A DNA stretch of 64,000 nucleotides from contig NZ_CP013023.1 of assembly GCF_001421015.2 (NCBI RefSeq), positions 3,217,501 through 3,281,500 on the forward strand, in the 5' to 3' direction. Of this stretch, positions 27,071-35,824 are shown piece after piece. The position numbers and the translations under genes were made by a program. The notes beneath the pieces are model-generated. The model was given only the letters and a program-made list of their open reading frames with translations, was not told the DNA's origin and did not search any database. This stretch comes from Paenibacillus bovis (lineage in GTDB: Bacteria; Bacillota; Bacilli; Paenibacillales; Paenibacillaceae). Positions within the stretch are counted from its first letter, which is position 1. Each line of letters starts with the position of its first letter.

Positions 27071-28627
27071 ATGAGCATATTAAATGTAGAAAAACTCAGC
27101 CACGGCTTTGGTGACCGGGCTATTTTTAAAGATGTATCTTTCCGTCTGCTAAAAGGCGAGCATATTGGACTAATCGGCGCCAACGGCGAAGGTAAATCCA
27201 CCTTTATGAATATTATTACCGGCAAATTGCAGCCGGACGAAGGCAAAGTAGAATGGTCCAAGCGTATGCGTGTTGGTTATCTGGATCAGCATGCTGTGCT
27301 GGAAAAAGGCATGACGATTCGCGATGTACTGAAAAGTGCATTCCAGTACCTGCTCGATATGGAGCAGGAAATGAACGATATGTACGGCAAAATGGGCGAT
27401 GTGACTCCCGAAGAACTGGAAGATTTGCTGGAGCAGGTTGGTACGATCCAGGATACACTGACTGCACAGGATTTCTATCTGATCGATGCCAAGATTGACG
27501 AGACCGCACGTGGTCTGGGTCTTACCGATATTGGTCTGGACAAAGATGTCAACGATCTGTCTGGTGGACAGCGTACCAAAGTACTGCTGACCAAGCTGCT
27601 GCTCGAGAAACCCGATATTCTGCTGCTCGATGAGCCGACCAACTATCTGGATGAAGTGCATATTACATGGCTGACTCGTTACCTGCAGGAATACGAGAAT
27701 GCTTTTATTCTGATTTCTCACGATATTCCTTTCCTAAATAGTGTTATTAACATTATTTACCATATGGAAAATCAGGAATTGAACCGTTATGTTGGGGACT
27801 ATGATTATTTCTTGGAAGTCTATGAGATGAAGAAACAGCAGCTGGAATCTGCGTTCAAGCGTCAGCAGCAGGAAATTTCCCAGCTCAAGGACTTTGTGGC
27901 ACGCAATAAGGCGAGTGTCGCAACCCGTAATATGGCGATGTCTCGCCAGAAGAAGCTCGACAAAATGGAAGTGATCGAACTGGCACAGGAAAGACCAAAA
28001 CCACAGTTCAACTTCAAAGTCGGTCGTACAGCCGGCAAGCTGATTTTCGAGACCAAGGATTTGGTGATTGGTTATAATGAGCCGCTGTCCCGTCCGCTGG
28101 ATCTGCGTATGGAACGCGGTCAGAAAATTGCACTGGTTGGTGCCAACGGTATCGGTAAAACGACACTGCTGCGCAGCATCCTCGGTGAAATTCAGGCATT
28201 GTCCGGTACGGTAGAGCGTGGTGAGCACCAGCTGATCGGTTATTTCGAACAGGAAATGAAGTCGGATAACTACAATTCCTGTATCGAAGAGATCTGGAAC
28301 GAGTTCCCGTCGTACTCCCAATTCGAAGTACGTGCAGCTCTGGCCAAATGCGGCCTGACTACCAAACACATCGAGAGCAAGATCGCAGTACTGAGCGGTG
28401 GCGAAAAAGCCAAAGTCCGCCTGTGCAAGCTGATTAATCGCGAGACCAACATTCTCGTGCTCGATGAGCCGACCAACCACTTGGACGTTGATGCTAAGGA
28501 CGAACTGAAACGCGCGCTGCAAGCCTACAAAGGCAGCATTCTGATGATCTCTCACGAACCGGAATTCTACAAGGACATCGTGACCGAGACGTGGAACTGC
28601 GAATCCTGGACGACCAAAGTATTCTAA
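27071..28627 (+). CDS. yfmM: ABC-F family ribosome-associated ATPase, YfmM-like
   Basis: 518-residue soluble protein with two ABC ATPase domains and no membrane part. Domain 1 has Walker A GANGEGKST, signature LSGGQRTK and LLLDEPTNYLD. Domain 2 has GANGIGKTT, LSGGEKAK and LVLDEPTNHLD. The charged linker between them (about 240-320, EVYEMKKQQLESAFKRQQQE to SRQKKLDKM) is the P-site tRNA interaction motif of ABC-F proteins, which act on ribosomes. Length and sequence resemble B. subtilis YfmM from memory. ATG 27071 follows AAAAGGTG. A role in translation or antibiotic protection is possible. Resistance is not implied by sequence alone. Confidence 0.9.
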   Translation: MSILNVEKLSHGFGDRAIFKDVSFRLLKGEHIGLIGANGEGKSTFMNIITGKLQPDEGKVEWSKRMRVGYLDQHAVLEKGMTIRDVLKSAFQYLLDMEQEMNDMYGKMGDVTPEELEDLLEQVGTIQDTLTAQDFYLIDAKIDETARGLGLTDIGLDKDVNDLSGGQRTKVLLTKLLLEKPDILLLDEPTNYLDEVHITWLTRYLQEYENAFILISHDIPFLNSVINIIYHMENQELNRYVGDYDYFLEVYEMKKQQLESAFKRQQQEISQLKDFVARNKASVATRNMAMSRQKKLDKMEVIELAQERPKPQFNFKVGRTAGKLIFETKDLVIGYNEPLSRPLDLRMERGQKIALVGANGIGKTTLLRSILGEIQALSGTVERGEHQLIGYFEQEMKSDNYNSCIEEIWNEFPSYSQFEVRAALAKCGLTTKHIESKIAVLSGGEKAKVRLCKLINRETNILVLDEPTNHLDVDAKDELKRALQAYKGSILMISHEPEFYKDIVTETWNCESWTTKVF

Positions 28628-28702
28628 TATTAGCCAAATATAGCAATGATTGCAGGTATACGCAGTGGCAATCATTAGCTGTACAATGACTTTGCTGTAT
28701 CT

Positions 28703-28742
28703 CCAATCCTGTCTGATTTCTGTTCAGACAGGATTTTGTTTT
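28703..28742 (+). terminator. Terminator of the ABC-F gene
   Basis: AATCCTGTCTGA pairs with TCAGACAGGATT, followed by TTGTTTT. A second, perfect 9-bp hairpin without T-run (AATGATTGC / GCAATCATT, 28645-28676) lies between it and the stop codon. Confidence 0.88.
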
Positions 28743-28788
28743 ATACTCATCTACATATTCTTTATCAATAGAAAAAGGAGATTAATCC

Positions 28789-29193
28789 ATGTCTATCGTC
28801 ATCGGCGTCGGAGCCGTCATACTCAACGAACAAAACGAAGTGCTACTGATTCTGCGCGGTAAGGAACCGGAAGCAGGTAAATGGAGTATCCCTGGAGGCA
28901 AAGTAGATCCCTACGAAACCCTCCAGCAGGCCGTGATCCGCGAAGTCCAGGAAGAAGTGAATCTCTGTATCGAACCCGGAGAACTGATATGCACCTCCGA
29001 GCTGATCAGCGAATCTAACGAGCAGCATATCCTGTCACTCATCTATAGCACCCGCACAACCACCGGCACAGCCATCAACCGCGAGCCGGATAAATTATTG
29101 GATATGAAATGGTTCCCATTAACCAACCTGCCGCCCAATATCGCTATGTTCTCTGCCCAGGCCCTGCTGCTTACGCAACAGCAGCTTATATAA
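28789..29193 (+). CDS. NUDIX hydrolase
   Basis: 134-residue cytosolic pyrophosphohydrolase. The Nudix box is intact: GGKVDPYETLQQAVIREVQEE fits G-x5-E-x7-R-E-x2-E-E. The N-terminal beta strand (VIGVGAVILNEQNEVLLILRG) and the IPGG turn are usual. These enzymes cleave nucleoside diphosphate-linked substrates, and this one resembles the ADP-ribose or oxidised-nucleotide subclasses without a decisive marker. ATG 28789 lies behind AAAAAGGAG. It is monocistronic, between a terminator and a long inverted repeat. Confidence 0.92.
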   Translation: MSIVIGVGAVILNEQNEVLLILRGKEPEAGKWSIPGGKVDPYETLQQAVIREVQEEVNLCIEPGELICTSELISESNEQHILSLIYSTRTTTGTAINREPDKLLDMKWFPLTNLPPNIAMFSAQALLLTQQQLI

Positions 29194-29288
29194 AAGTATC
29201 CTTTTGTACCCATCGCCCAGAAACTATTGAAAAATCAAAAGTAATAAAGTAAATAGATAGATACCATACTACCATCTCTCAGCACAGA

Positions 29289-29409
29289 GCGGAGAAAAGG
29301 GAATCCTGCCAGAGGCCGACATTTAAGAATGGATATCTACCGCCATCAACAATCCTTACAGATATCCATTCTTAATCGGAGGCCGCCGGCAGGATCCCTT
29401 TTCGCAGCG
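29289..29409. repeat. Long imperfect inverted repeat (about 50-bp arms)
   Basis: The arms 29289-29338 and 29360-29409 pair along almost their full length, including AAAAGGGAATCCTGCC with GGCAGGATCCCTTTT and TTAAGAATGGATATCT with AGATATCCATTCTTAA, around a 21-base loop. It has no ORF, no adjoining T-run and no obvious target-site duplication. It could be a miniature transposable element or a large cruciform/RNA stem. Confidence 0.85.
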
Positions 29410-29487
29410 TAGTCTCTATACACCATACCCTACCAACTGTTTCTTTCACCCTGACCACCAACGAATACGCCAAAATGAGCGAAATAT

Positions 29488-29516
29488 TTTCATTAACCTC
29501 CAAAACAGGTTATAAT
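29488..29516 (+). promoter_or_regulatory. Probable promoter of the YebC/YeeI gene
   Basis: TATAAT at 29511-29516 with a weak -35 TTTCAT 17 bases upstream, 41 bases before the start codon. Confidence 0.5.
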
Positions 29517-29557
29517 AAGTAGCGTATAAATTCACAATTAGAAAGAGAGCGAATTAT

Positions 29558-30286
29558 ATGGGCCGTAAGTGGAATAATATCAAGGAAAAAAAAGCCAATA
29601 AAGACGCCAATACCAGCCGAATCTATGCCAAGTTCGGTGTGGAGATCTATGTAGCAGCGAAAAAGGGTGAACCTGATCCCGTATCCAACAGTGCTCTAAA
29701 AGTCGTGCTGGAGCGTGCAAAAACATATAACGTACCCAAAGCGATCATTGATCGCGCGCTGGATAAAGCCAAAGGTAGCGGAGACGAGCAGTATTCCGAA
29801 CTGCGCTACGAAGGTTTTGGTCCAAACGGAGCGATGATCATCGTCGATGCACTGACGAACAACGTAAACCGTACCGCTCCGGAAGTTCGTTCCGCCTTTA
29901 ACAAAAATGGTGGCAACATGGGTGTAGCCGGTTCTGTAGCGTACATGTTCGATTCAACAGCCGTTATCGGTGTAGCCGGTAAAAGCGAAGAAGAAGTACT
30001 GGAGATCCTGATGGACGCAGATGTGGATGCGCGTGATATCGTGCAGGAAGACGAGTCCGTTATCGTCTATGCCGAGCCGGATCAATTCCATGCTGTACAG
30101 GAAGCATTCAAAGGCGCAGGTATCGAAGACTTTACAGTCGCTGAATTGACGATGCTGCCACAAACCTTTGTAACTCTGCCGAATGCGGAAGCCGAAGCTC
30201 AATTCGACAAGCTGATCGATGCGCTGGAAGATCTGGAAGATGTGCAGCAGGTCTACCACAACGTCGAATTTGCAGACGAGCAATAA
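29558..30286 (+). CDS. yeeI: YebC/PmpR family protein, YeeI-like
   Basis: 242-residue cytosolic protein of the YebC/PmpR family. Members have been described as DNA-binding regulators and, more recently, as translation factors that relieve ribosome stalling at proline stretches. Family blocks: [21 protein letters not shown] at the N-terminus, [61 protein letters not shown] and the C-terminal [14 protein letters not shown]. The MGRKWNNIK start distinguishes the YeeI subgroup (second Bacillus copy) from the MAGHSKW YrbC subgroup. GAAAGAGAG precedes ATG 29558. Neighbours give no operon clue. Confidence 0.93.
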   Translation: MGRKWNNIKEKKANKDANTSRIYAKFGVEIYVAAKKGEPDPVSNSALKVVLERAKTYNVPKAIIDRALDKAKGSGDEQYSELRYEGFGPNGAMIIVDALTNNVNRTAPEVRSAFNKNGGNMGVAGSVAYMFDSTAVIGVAGKSEEEVLEILMDADVDARDIVQEDESVIVYAEPDQFHAVQEAFKGAGIEDFTVAELTMLPQTFVTLPNAEAEAQFDKLIDALEDLEDVQQVYHNVEFADEQ

Positions 30287-30355
30287 GATATACCAGCAGG
30301 CTGTATTTTGCATCGACCTGGATGCGAAGCCTTGCAACCATTCTATTCAAAAAGT

Positions 30356-30392
30356 AGCACGACCGGAGACGATCTGGTTGTGCTGCTTTTTG
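30356..30392 (+). terminator. Terminator of the YeeI gene
   Basis: AGCACGACC pairs with GGTTGTGCT (one mismatch), followed by GCTTTTTGG. It lies 70 bases after the stop codon. Confidence 0.7.
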
Positions 30393-30468
30393 GTATATAG
30401 TCGTATTTTGCTGTCAGCAACATTTGGAAGCGTATTCTCGTCTGGTAAGCATACAGGAGGCGATACAT

Positions 30469-31125
30469 GTGAAAAAATTAATCATAACAACATCAATGGC
30501 TCTGCTGCTTTGTAGTGCGAGTCTCCATAGTGCTATGGCATTCGATGATGTGAATAACGCGCAAGGCCAGGTGATTCAGGAGCTGCAGCAGCAGGGAGTG
30601 CTCAGTGGTATAGACGGAAACCATTTTGCACCGGAAAAAGATTTGAGCTATGCACAGGCAGTTACGATGCTGGTGAACGCATTTGATCTGAATCTGGATA
30701 CGATTCGCTTTATCAAAATGCCTGTACCGACAGATATGTACAAAAATGCAAAAGATGATGCCTGGTACGCGGATGCGTTAGTTAATAGTTATTATAATGA
30801 TGTGAAGCTGCCACAGGACGTGCACCCCGGTGCTGCGATTACACGTGAGGAATTCGCCGGTCTGCTCATGAAGACGCTGGAAAGTAAAGGCAACTTCCCA
30901 ATGATTAAACTCGAACCGGTGACGATTAAAGATAATAACCAGCTGAAGCCGGAGCTGCAAGGAGCTGTACAGCGTATGCTGCATTATCAGATCGCTGAGC
31001 TGAATGGAGACGGAACTTTCCATCCACAGTCGGCGATCACTCGCTGGGATGCAGCGCAGTGGCTGGCTCACAGTCTGAAGCTAATGGAGCAAAAAGGAAC
31101 TACCAACGCTGACCAGACTTCTTAA
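30469..31125 (+). CDS. Secreted protein made of S-layer homology (SLH) domains
   Basis: 218 residues. Signal peptide (about 1-24, MKKLIITTSMALLLCSASLH then SAMA, cleaved before FDD) followed by three SLH-like repeats. Repeat 1 is about 25-75 (FDDVNNAQGQVIQELQQQGV), repeat 2 about 90-145 (WYADALVNSYY, ITREEFAGLLMKTLE), and repeat 3 about 160-212 (LQGAVQRMLHYQIAELNGDG, ITRWDAAQWLAHSLKL). SLH domains bind pyruvylated secondary cell-wall polymers, so the product should sit on the cell surface. It has no added catalytic domain. GTG 30469 is chosen because GGAGG precedes it by 8 bases; the frame is open upstream without a ribosome site. Confidence 0.87.
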   Translation: MKKLIITTSMALLLCSASLHSAMAFDDVNNAQGQVIQELQQQGVLSGIDGNHFAPEKDLSYAQAVTMLVNAFDLNLDTIRFIKMPVPTDMYKNAKDDAWYADALVNSYYNDVKLPQDVHPGAAITREEFAGLLMKTLESKGNFPMIKLEPVTIKDNNQLKPELQGAVQRMLHYQIAELNGDGTFHPQSAITRWDAAQWLAHSLKLMEQKGTTNADQTS

Positions 31126-31167
31126 CAGATCATGCTGCTTTGCACGCTTTCTTCATAATATGACCAG

Positions 31168-31214
31168 ACCGCTACCCAATGGAGAGTCCGTACTCCGTTG
31201 TCAGCGGTTTCTCT
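31168..31214 (+). terminator. Putative terminator of the SLH gene
   Basis: ACCGCT / AGCGGT closes a structure containing an inner GGAG / CTCC stem, followed by TTCTCTTC. The T-tract is interrupted, so efficiency is uncertain. Confidence 0.55.
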
Positions 31215-31339
31215 TCGTCTTGTCTTAAAAGTGCTTATTACCTGCAGCTGCATTTCCGGCTGGTTATCCTTTGGTTCGTATACTACAATGGAGAAAGCAT
31301 AACCATTGCATCGACAATATTTTACCGAGGTGACATACG

Positions 31340-32383
31340 ATGATCAGCTTTTTGAATGATTACAGCGAGGGTGCCCATCCTGCTATTATGCAGGCACTGC
31401 AGGATACCAATCTGGTGTCGACTATAGGCTATGGATTGGATGAATACTGTGCGCTTGCAGCAGACCGGATTCGTGAAGCCGTACAGTCGGATCACGCACA
31501 GGTACATTTTCTGGTTGGCGGCACACAGGCTAATCGCGTGCTGATCTCTTCGGCTTTGCGTCCGCACGAAGCAGTTATTACTGCGCTGACCGGTCATGTA
31601 GTGGACCATGAGACGGGTGCGATCGAAGCCTCGGGTCACAAAGTACTCACGATTCCTGCATCCCAGGGCAAGCTCACACCGGAACTGGCCGAACGCATTC
31701 GGGCGGCGCACAACTCCGAGCATATGGTCAAGCCGCGGATGGTATATGTGTCCAATTCCACTGAAATTGGCACATTTTACAGCCTGCAAGAGCTGGAAGA
31801 ACTGTCTGCCTACTGCCGCAGCCATCACATGTACTTTTTCCTGGATGGCGCGCGTCTAGGCTCTGCACTGACTGCCCCGGGAAATGATGTGACACTACCG
31901 GATCTGGCAAGACTAACAGATGCCTTTTATATCGGTGGTACGAAAAATGGAGCACTGTTCGGCGAAGCACTTGTACTCGTGAATCCGGCGTTGCAGCAGG
32001 ATTTTCGCCATCACATCAAGCAAAATGGAGCCATGCTCGCCAAAGGCCGACTGCTGGGCATCCAATTTGCCGAGCTGTTCCGCGATCAATTATACTTCCG
32101 GATTGCGGCTCATGCCAATGCGATGGCTGCTCTACTCAAGCAGGCAATCACCGAAGCGGGATACTCCTTTATGATTGATTCGAATACGAATCAGCTGTTC
32201 CCGATTCTGCCGAATGAGGTACTCGAGCAGCTGCGATCCCGTTATCTGTTCAGTCACTGGGAGAAAACAAGTGACACACACAGCGTAATCCGCCTGGTCA
32301 CCTCCTGGGCGACAGCCGAGGAAGATGTACAGGCATTTGCAGAAGAACTGCTGGCAATTAGCGGAGCAGCTGTTAGCAAATAA
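31340..32383 (+). CDS. Low-specificity L-threonine aldolase family protein
   Basis: 347-residue PLP enzyme of the beta-eliminating lyase/threonine aldolase fold. It cleaves L-threonine or L-allo-threonine to glycine and acetaldehyde. Visible: LVGGTQANRVLIS (PLP-phosphate site), HVVDHETGAIEASGHKV, YVSNSTEIGTFYSLQEL, FFLDGARLGSAL (the Asp that contacts the pyridine nitrogen), and YIGGTKNGALFGEALV with the Schiff-base lysine. Length is normal. ATG 31340 follows GAGGTG. It is monocistronic. Assignment to family is strong; beta-hydroxy amino acid preference is not visible. Confidence 0.93.
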   Translation: MISFLNDYSEGAHPAIMQALQDTNLVSTIGYGLDEYCALAADRIREAVQSDHAQVHFLVGGTQANRVLISSALRPHEAVITALTGHVVDHETGAIEASGHKVLTIPASQGKLTPELAERIRAAHNSEHMVKPRMVYVSNSTEIGTFYSLQELEELSAYCRSHHMYFFLDGARLGSALTAPGNDVTLPDLARLTDAFYIGGTKNGALFGEALVLVNPALQQDFRHHIKQNGAMLAKGRLLGIQFAELFRDQLYFRIAAHANAMAALLKQAITEAGYSFMIDSNTNQLFPILPNEVLEQLRSRYLFSHWEKTSDTHSVIRLVTSWATAEEDVQAFAEELLAISGAAVSK

Positions 32384-32495
32384 AACGTTTCTCATCCAAA
32401 ATCATAGGGTAATTCGTACACTTTACGTTCCATGATACCGCCGCGCAGATGATGCACCGGTGTGTATCCGACTACTTCATCACGAAGGAGAACTT

Positions 32496-33449
32496 ATGGT
32501 TAAGCGACTCGTCAGACTGGCAGATCATGTATTCCGTCTTTCCCTGCCTCTGGGAGAGGGGAAAGTGAATAGTTATTTGTTTGAAGGAACCAAAGGCTAT
32601 ACGGTGGTCGACACCGGAGTGAATGATGAAGCCACCCGCCGGGAATGGCAGCAGCTGATCGAGAATGGACTGATCATCGAGAAAGTCGTGATTACTCATG
32701 GACATCCGGATCATATTGGGCTGGCCAGCTGGTTTCGGCAGGAAATTGGCGTACCGATCATCTATTCCAAGATCGGCTATGAACGCATGAAGATGTATCA
32801 TGAACAGTGGCTGCAATTCTCCGAAGATGATCTTACTCCGTACGCCTTTAACATCAAATATGACGGACCTGAAGTGTCTGCCAAGCAATTCTATCGCCAT
32901 ATGGGTGGCAGCTTTCTGGAACCGGATCAGCTGTATGGACATCGGGACAAACTGATGCTAGGCGATCAGGAATATGAAGCGATCCATACACCGGGACATG
33001 CCTGGGATCACTTCTGCTTCTGGAATGCAGAGCTGCGTATACTGCTATGTGCCGATATGGTATTTGCAGATACGGCTCCGATGGTGCCCTGCTGGACAGA
33101 AGAGGACAATAGTCCGCTCGAAGAATATTTCCGCTCTCTGGATCAGATCAAGGAATATCCGGCAGAACTCGTATTGCCTGGACATGAGCATATTATCCAT
33201 GATCTGGGCCAGCGTATCCGCGATGTGCGCAATGCCCATCATTTTCGTATGCAACAGCTGCTGGGCATGATGGACAAGGAAGGCAAAACAGCTGGTCAGC
33301 TCTGCCGGGAACTATATGGACACCGTCATACCGGCACCCAGGAGCTGCTTGAATTCTATACAGCATTGTCACGGCTTATGTATTTGCAGCAGGAAGGCTT
33401 TGCAGATTCGTTTGTGCATAATGACAGGGTGTATTTCAGGAAAATGTAG
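32496..33449 (+). CDS. MBL-fold metallo-hydrolase
   Basis: 317-residue metallo-beta-lactamase-fold hydrolase. Metal ligands: THGHPDHIG (HxHxDH), HTPGHAWDHFCFW (third His), LLCADMVF (bridging Asp) and LPGHEHII (last His). The C-terminal extension (about 220-317) with RQLLGMMDKEGKTAGQLCREL resembles the helical tail of LACTB2/hydroxyacylglutathione-hydrolase-like proteins. It probably cleaves a thioester, phosphodiester or lactone. Nothing in sequence fixes which. ATG 32496 is used since GAAGGAG precedes it; the frame extends upstream to GTG 32460 without support. Confidence 0.9.
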   Translation: MVKRLVRLADHVFRLSLPLGEGKVNSYLFEGTKGYTVVDTGVNDEATRREWQQLIENGLIIEKVVITHGHPDHIGLASWFRQEIGVPIIYSKIGYERMKMYHEQWLQFSEDDLTPYAFNIKYDGPEVSAKQFYRHMGGSFLEPDQLYGHRDKLMLGDQEYEAIHTPGHAWDHFCFWNAELRILLCADMVFADTAPMVPCWTEEDNSPLEEYFRSLDQIKEYPAELVLPGHEHIIHDLGQRIRDVRNAHHFRMQQLLGMMDKEGKTAGQLCRELYGHRHTGTQELLEFYTALSRLMYLQQEGFADSFVHNDRVYFRKM

Positions 33450-33566
33450 TATGAACCGTCTGGAATTCTACTGCTTATTCTGCGGTAAACAGGAGGCTCG
33501 TTGGACAATGCTCCCGGCCAAGGGGTAAGATAGGAGAGGACGCATACTTATTTTCAGGAGGTAATT

Positions 33567-34034
33567 ATGTCAAACTCATTTATTTTTACATGGACAGCAA
33601 GAAACCGTCAGAATATTCAAAAATATTTTGAGAATCTTCCGGAAGAGCACAGAACAACGGTCCCACAGGGATTCAATAACAATCTCCACTGGCAGATCGG
33701 CCATATCGTCACTGTAACAGACGGTATTGTATATGGCTTTGCCGGCAAAGAACCAAAACTTCCCAAAGCGTATTCCGAATTCTTCGGACCGGGTACCAAA
33801 CCGGCAGAATGGAATGGCGAACCGCCGGCATGGGATGAAATAATAAAGGTACTCAATGAGCAGCCTGAACAGCTTCGTGAAGTATTCGCAGACCAACTTG
33901 ATACACCTGTAGGCAAAGCCGATAATTTTGCAGGTGCCAAAGTTATTAATGATCTGCTGGAACTGAACCTGTCCCATGAGTCTTCCCATAGCGGGATGAT
34001 CAATGCAATGAGCCGCCTGCTCAAGCAGGGCTGA
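33567..34034 (+). CDS. DinB superfamily protein
   Basis: 155-residue four-helix-bundle protein of the DinB/YfiT type. These metal-binding proteins include thiol-dependent (bacillithiol or mycothiol) transferases. The three expected histidine ligands are in NLHWQIGH (helix 2) and LSHESSHSGM (last helix). NEQPEQLREVFADQLD is the linker region. ATG 33567 follows AGGAGG. The gene is single, closed by a terminator. The reaction is unknown; bacillithiol S-transferase activity is a family-based possibility. Confidence 0.88.
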   Translation: MSNSFIFTWTARNRQNIQKYFENLPEEHRTTVPQGFNNNLHWQIGHIVTVTDGIVYGFAGKEPKLPKAYSEFFGPGTKPAEWNGEPPAWDEIIKVLNEQPEQLREVFADQLDTPVGKADNFAGAKVINDLLELNLSHESSHSGMINAMSRLLKQG

Positions 34035-34098
34035 TCGAGCAAGCAAGTATCTTTACAGGATATATCATTACTAAACAGACAGTAAGCAGATACACAAC

Positions 34099-34134
34099 AA
34101 AAAGGCAAGCGGATGCACCGACTTGCCTTTTTTA
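34099..34134 (+). terminator. Terminator of the DinB-family gene
   Basis: AAAAGGCAAG pairs with CTTGCCTTTT with a 12-base loop and a run of six T. Confidence 0.92.
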
Positions 34135-34199
34135 TATGCATTTAAGCAAATAAGCTATTTAAGCAGTTACATCAACCTACATAAAAAGGAATTGAAAAA

Positions 34200-35729
34200 A
34201 TGAATAAGCCCTATCATTTCGTAAAGCATTCTGTACAAGTATTTATGCTGTTCACACTTCTTGTTTTTACCTTGATAGGTGGAGTTCTGTTACCCTATGC
34301 CGGTAAGACGGATGCTGCACCGAAACAGAATGCGTCCTTTTCACCGGCAGAGGTAGATCAGTTTATGCAGCAGACGATGAGAAAATTGCATATCCCCGGA
34401 GCATCGATAGCCATCGTTCATGGCAAGAAAATGATATATGCCAAAGGATATGGCAAAGCTGATCGTGCAGGCAAGCCGGTTACACCAACTACTTCTTTTG
34501 TAATAGGCTCCATGAGTAAGACAGTTACGGCTGCAGCCATTATGCAACTGGCCGAGCAAAAAAAGATCAGGCTGGATGATCCAGTACAGCAGTACCTACC
34601 CTGGTTCCGTCTGGCAGATGAACAGGCTTTACAGCAAATAACGATCGCTGATCTTCTGCATCAGACGAGCGGATTGCCACAAGTGGATGGAATCAAGGCA
34701 ATAACCCAGGGATCAGGGTCGTTGGAGCAGCATATTCGAAGTCTCCAAAATGTCAGTCCTCAATCTACACCAGGTCATACATTTGAGTATTCCAATCTGA
34801 ACTATAATATTCTCGGCGGTATCGTGGAAGCCATATCCGGGCAAACGTATGAAGACTATATCAGCAGTCATATCTTCCAGCCGCTTAATATGTCGCACAG
34901 CTATGCATCCCGGCAGCAGGCACAGCTTGCAGGAGAAGAATATCAGGGATACCAGCCTATTCTGGGCTGGATGCTGCCGACTGCGCAGCTGGAGCATAGC
35001 GGCACAGTGCCTTCCGGCTATCTGATGTCCAGTGCAGAGGATATGGCCCATTTTCTGATAGCCCAGATGAACAAAGGACAGTTCGGCAGCAATCGGCTGT
35101 TGTCCCCGGCAAGTATAGCAGCTATGCATGCACCTGCTTCAGATATGGGCGAAGGGGCTCACTATGCTATGGGATGGGTAGTGGAAAGCAGTACGATTTC
35201 TCATAATGGCTCTACGGAAAATAGTTATTCCAAAATGATGATCGATGGAGAATACGGAATCGTTGTACTGACCAATTCACTGGACTACCTGGATTCAGCA
35301 TCCTATGAAGGTATTCTGACCGGTATTCAGCAGATTATTCATCATGAATCTCCTGAACCGGTAGGCAGAAGTGCGGGGACTTCTGCCATATACATGATTA
35401 TTAATCTGCTGAGCGTAGTGTTGGTATTGCTATTGATCTGGAGGCTGGTGCGGCTGTTCCAAAAAGGATTACGTCCATCTGCAAGCAGAGGATATTCTAT
35501 CCTGCGCATCATTCTGATTATACTGCTTCAGATTGCACTGCCTGCCTTATTGATCTGGTATGCCGGGATAGCATTGGTATCCTGGCCAGTGATTCTGCTG
35601 TTCCTGCCTGGCATGGGACATGCTTTTCTGGCAGGTCTGGTTCTCTGGATACTCCTTGGCATACTGAAGTTGATATGGCTGGCTCGACATAAAGGTCATT
35701 CCCGAAGCATCAGACGTTCCTATCCGTAA
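34200..35729 (+). CDS. Membrane serine hydrolase (beta-lactamase/PBP4*-like) with C-terminal TM helices
   Basis: 509 residues. An N-terminal signal or anchor (about 10-33) is followed by an extracytoplasmic serine-hydrolase domain (about 45-395) of the class C beta-lactamase/esterase EstB/PBP4* type. It has the nucleophile motif SMSK, the tyrosine motif YSNLN, and SHNGS standing for the third (KTG-equivalent) motif. Three or more hydrophobic segments follow (about 398-418, 437-459, 465-492) and a basic tail. Such proteins act on D-amino-acid peptides or esters and are rarely true beta-lactamases. ATG 34200 lies behind AAAGGA. The substrate is unknown. Confidence 0.9.
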   Translation: MNKPYHFVKHSVQVFMLFTLLVFTLIGGVLLPYAGKTDAAPKQNASFSPAEVDQFMQQTMRKLHIPGASIAIVHGKKMIYAKGYGKADRAGKPVTPTTSFVIGSMSKTVTAAAIMQLAEQKKIRLDDPVQQYLPWFRLADEQALQQITIADLLHQTSGLPQVDGIKAITQGSGSLEQHIRSLQNVSPQSTPGHTFEYSNLNYNILGGIVEAISGQTYEDYISSHIFQPLNMSHSYASRQQAQLAGEEYQGYQPILGWMLPTAQLEHSGTVPSGYLMSSAEDMAHFLIAQMNKGQFGSNRLLSPASIAAMHAPASDMGEGAHYAMGWVVESSTISHNGSTENSYSKMMIDGEYGIVVLTNSLDYLDSASYEGILTGIQQIIHHESPEPVGRSAGTSAIYMIINLLSVVLVLLLIWRLVRLFQKGLRPSASRGYSILRIILIILLQIALPALLIWYAGIALVSWPVILLFLPGMGHAFLAGLVLWILLGILKLIWLARHKGHSRSIRRSYP

Positions 35730-35824
35730 CGAAACCGCCTTTTGTCTCCATGTGAAAATGCGACTATAATGGTACCATACGTGCATTATCCAAATACCAG
35801 CCGATCATGAATGGAGATAAATCT

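Noticed and set aside
34200..35729. Calling the membrane serine hydrolase a beta-lactamase
   Set aside because: It has SxxK and YxN motifs but belongs to the wide PBP4*/esterase group and carries C-terminal membrane helices; antibiotic hydrolysis is not supported.
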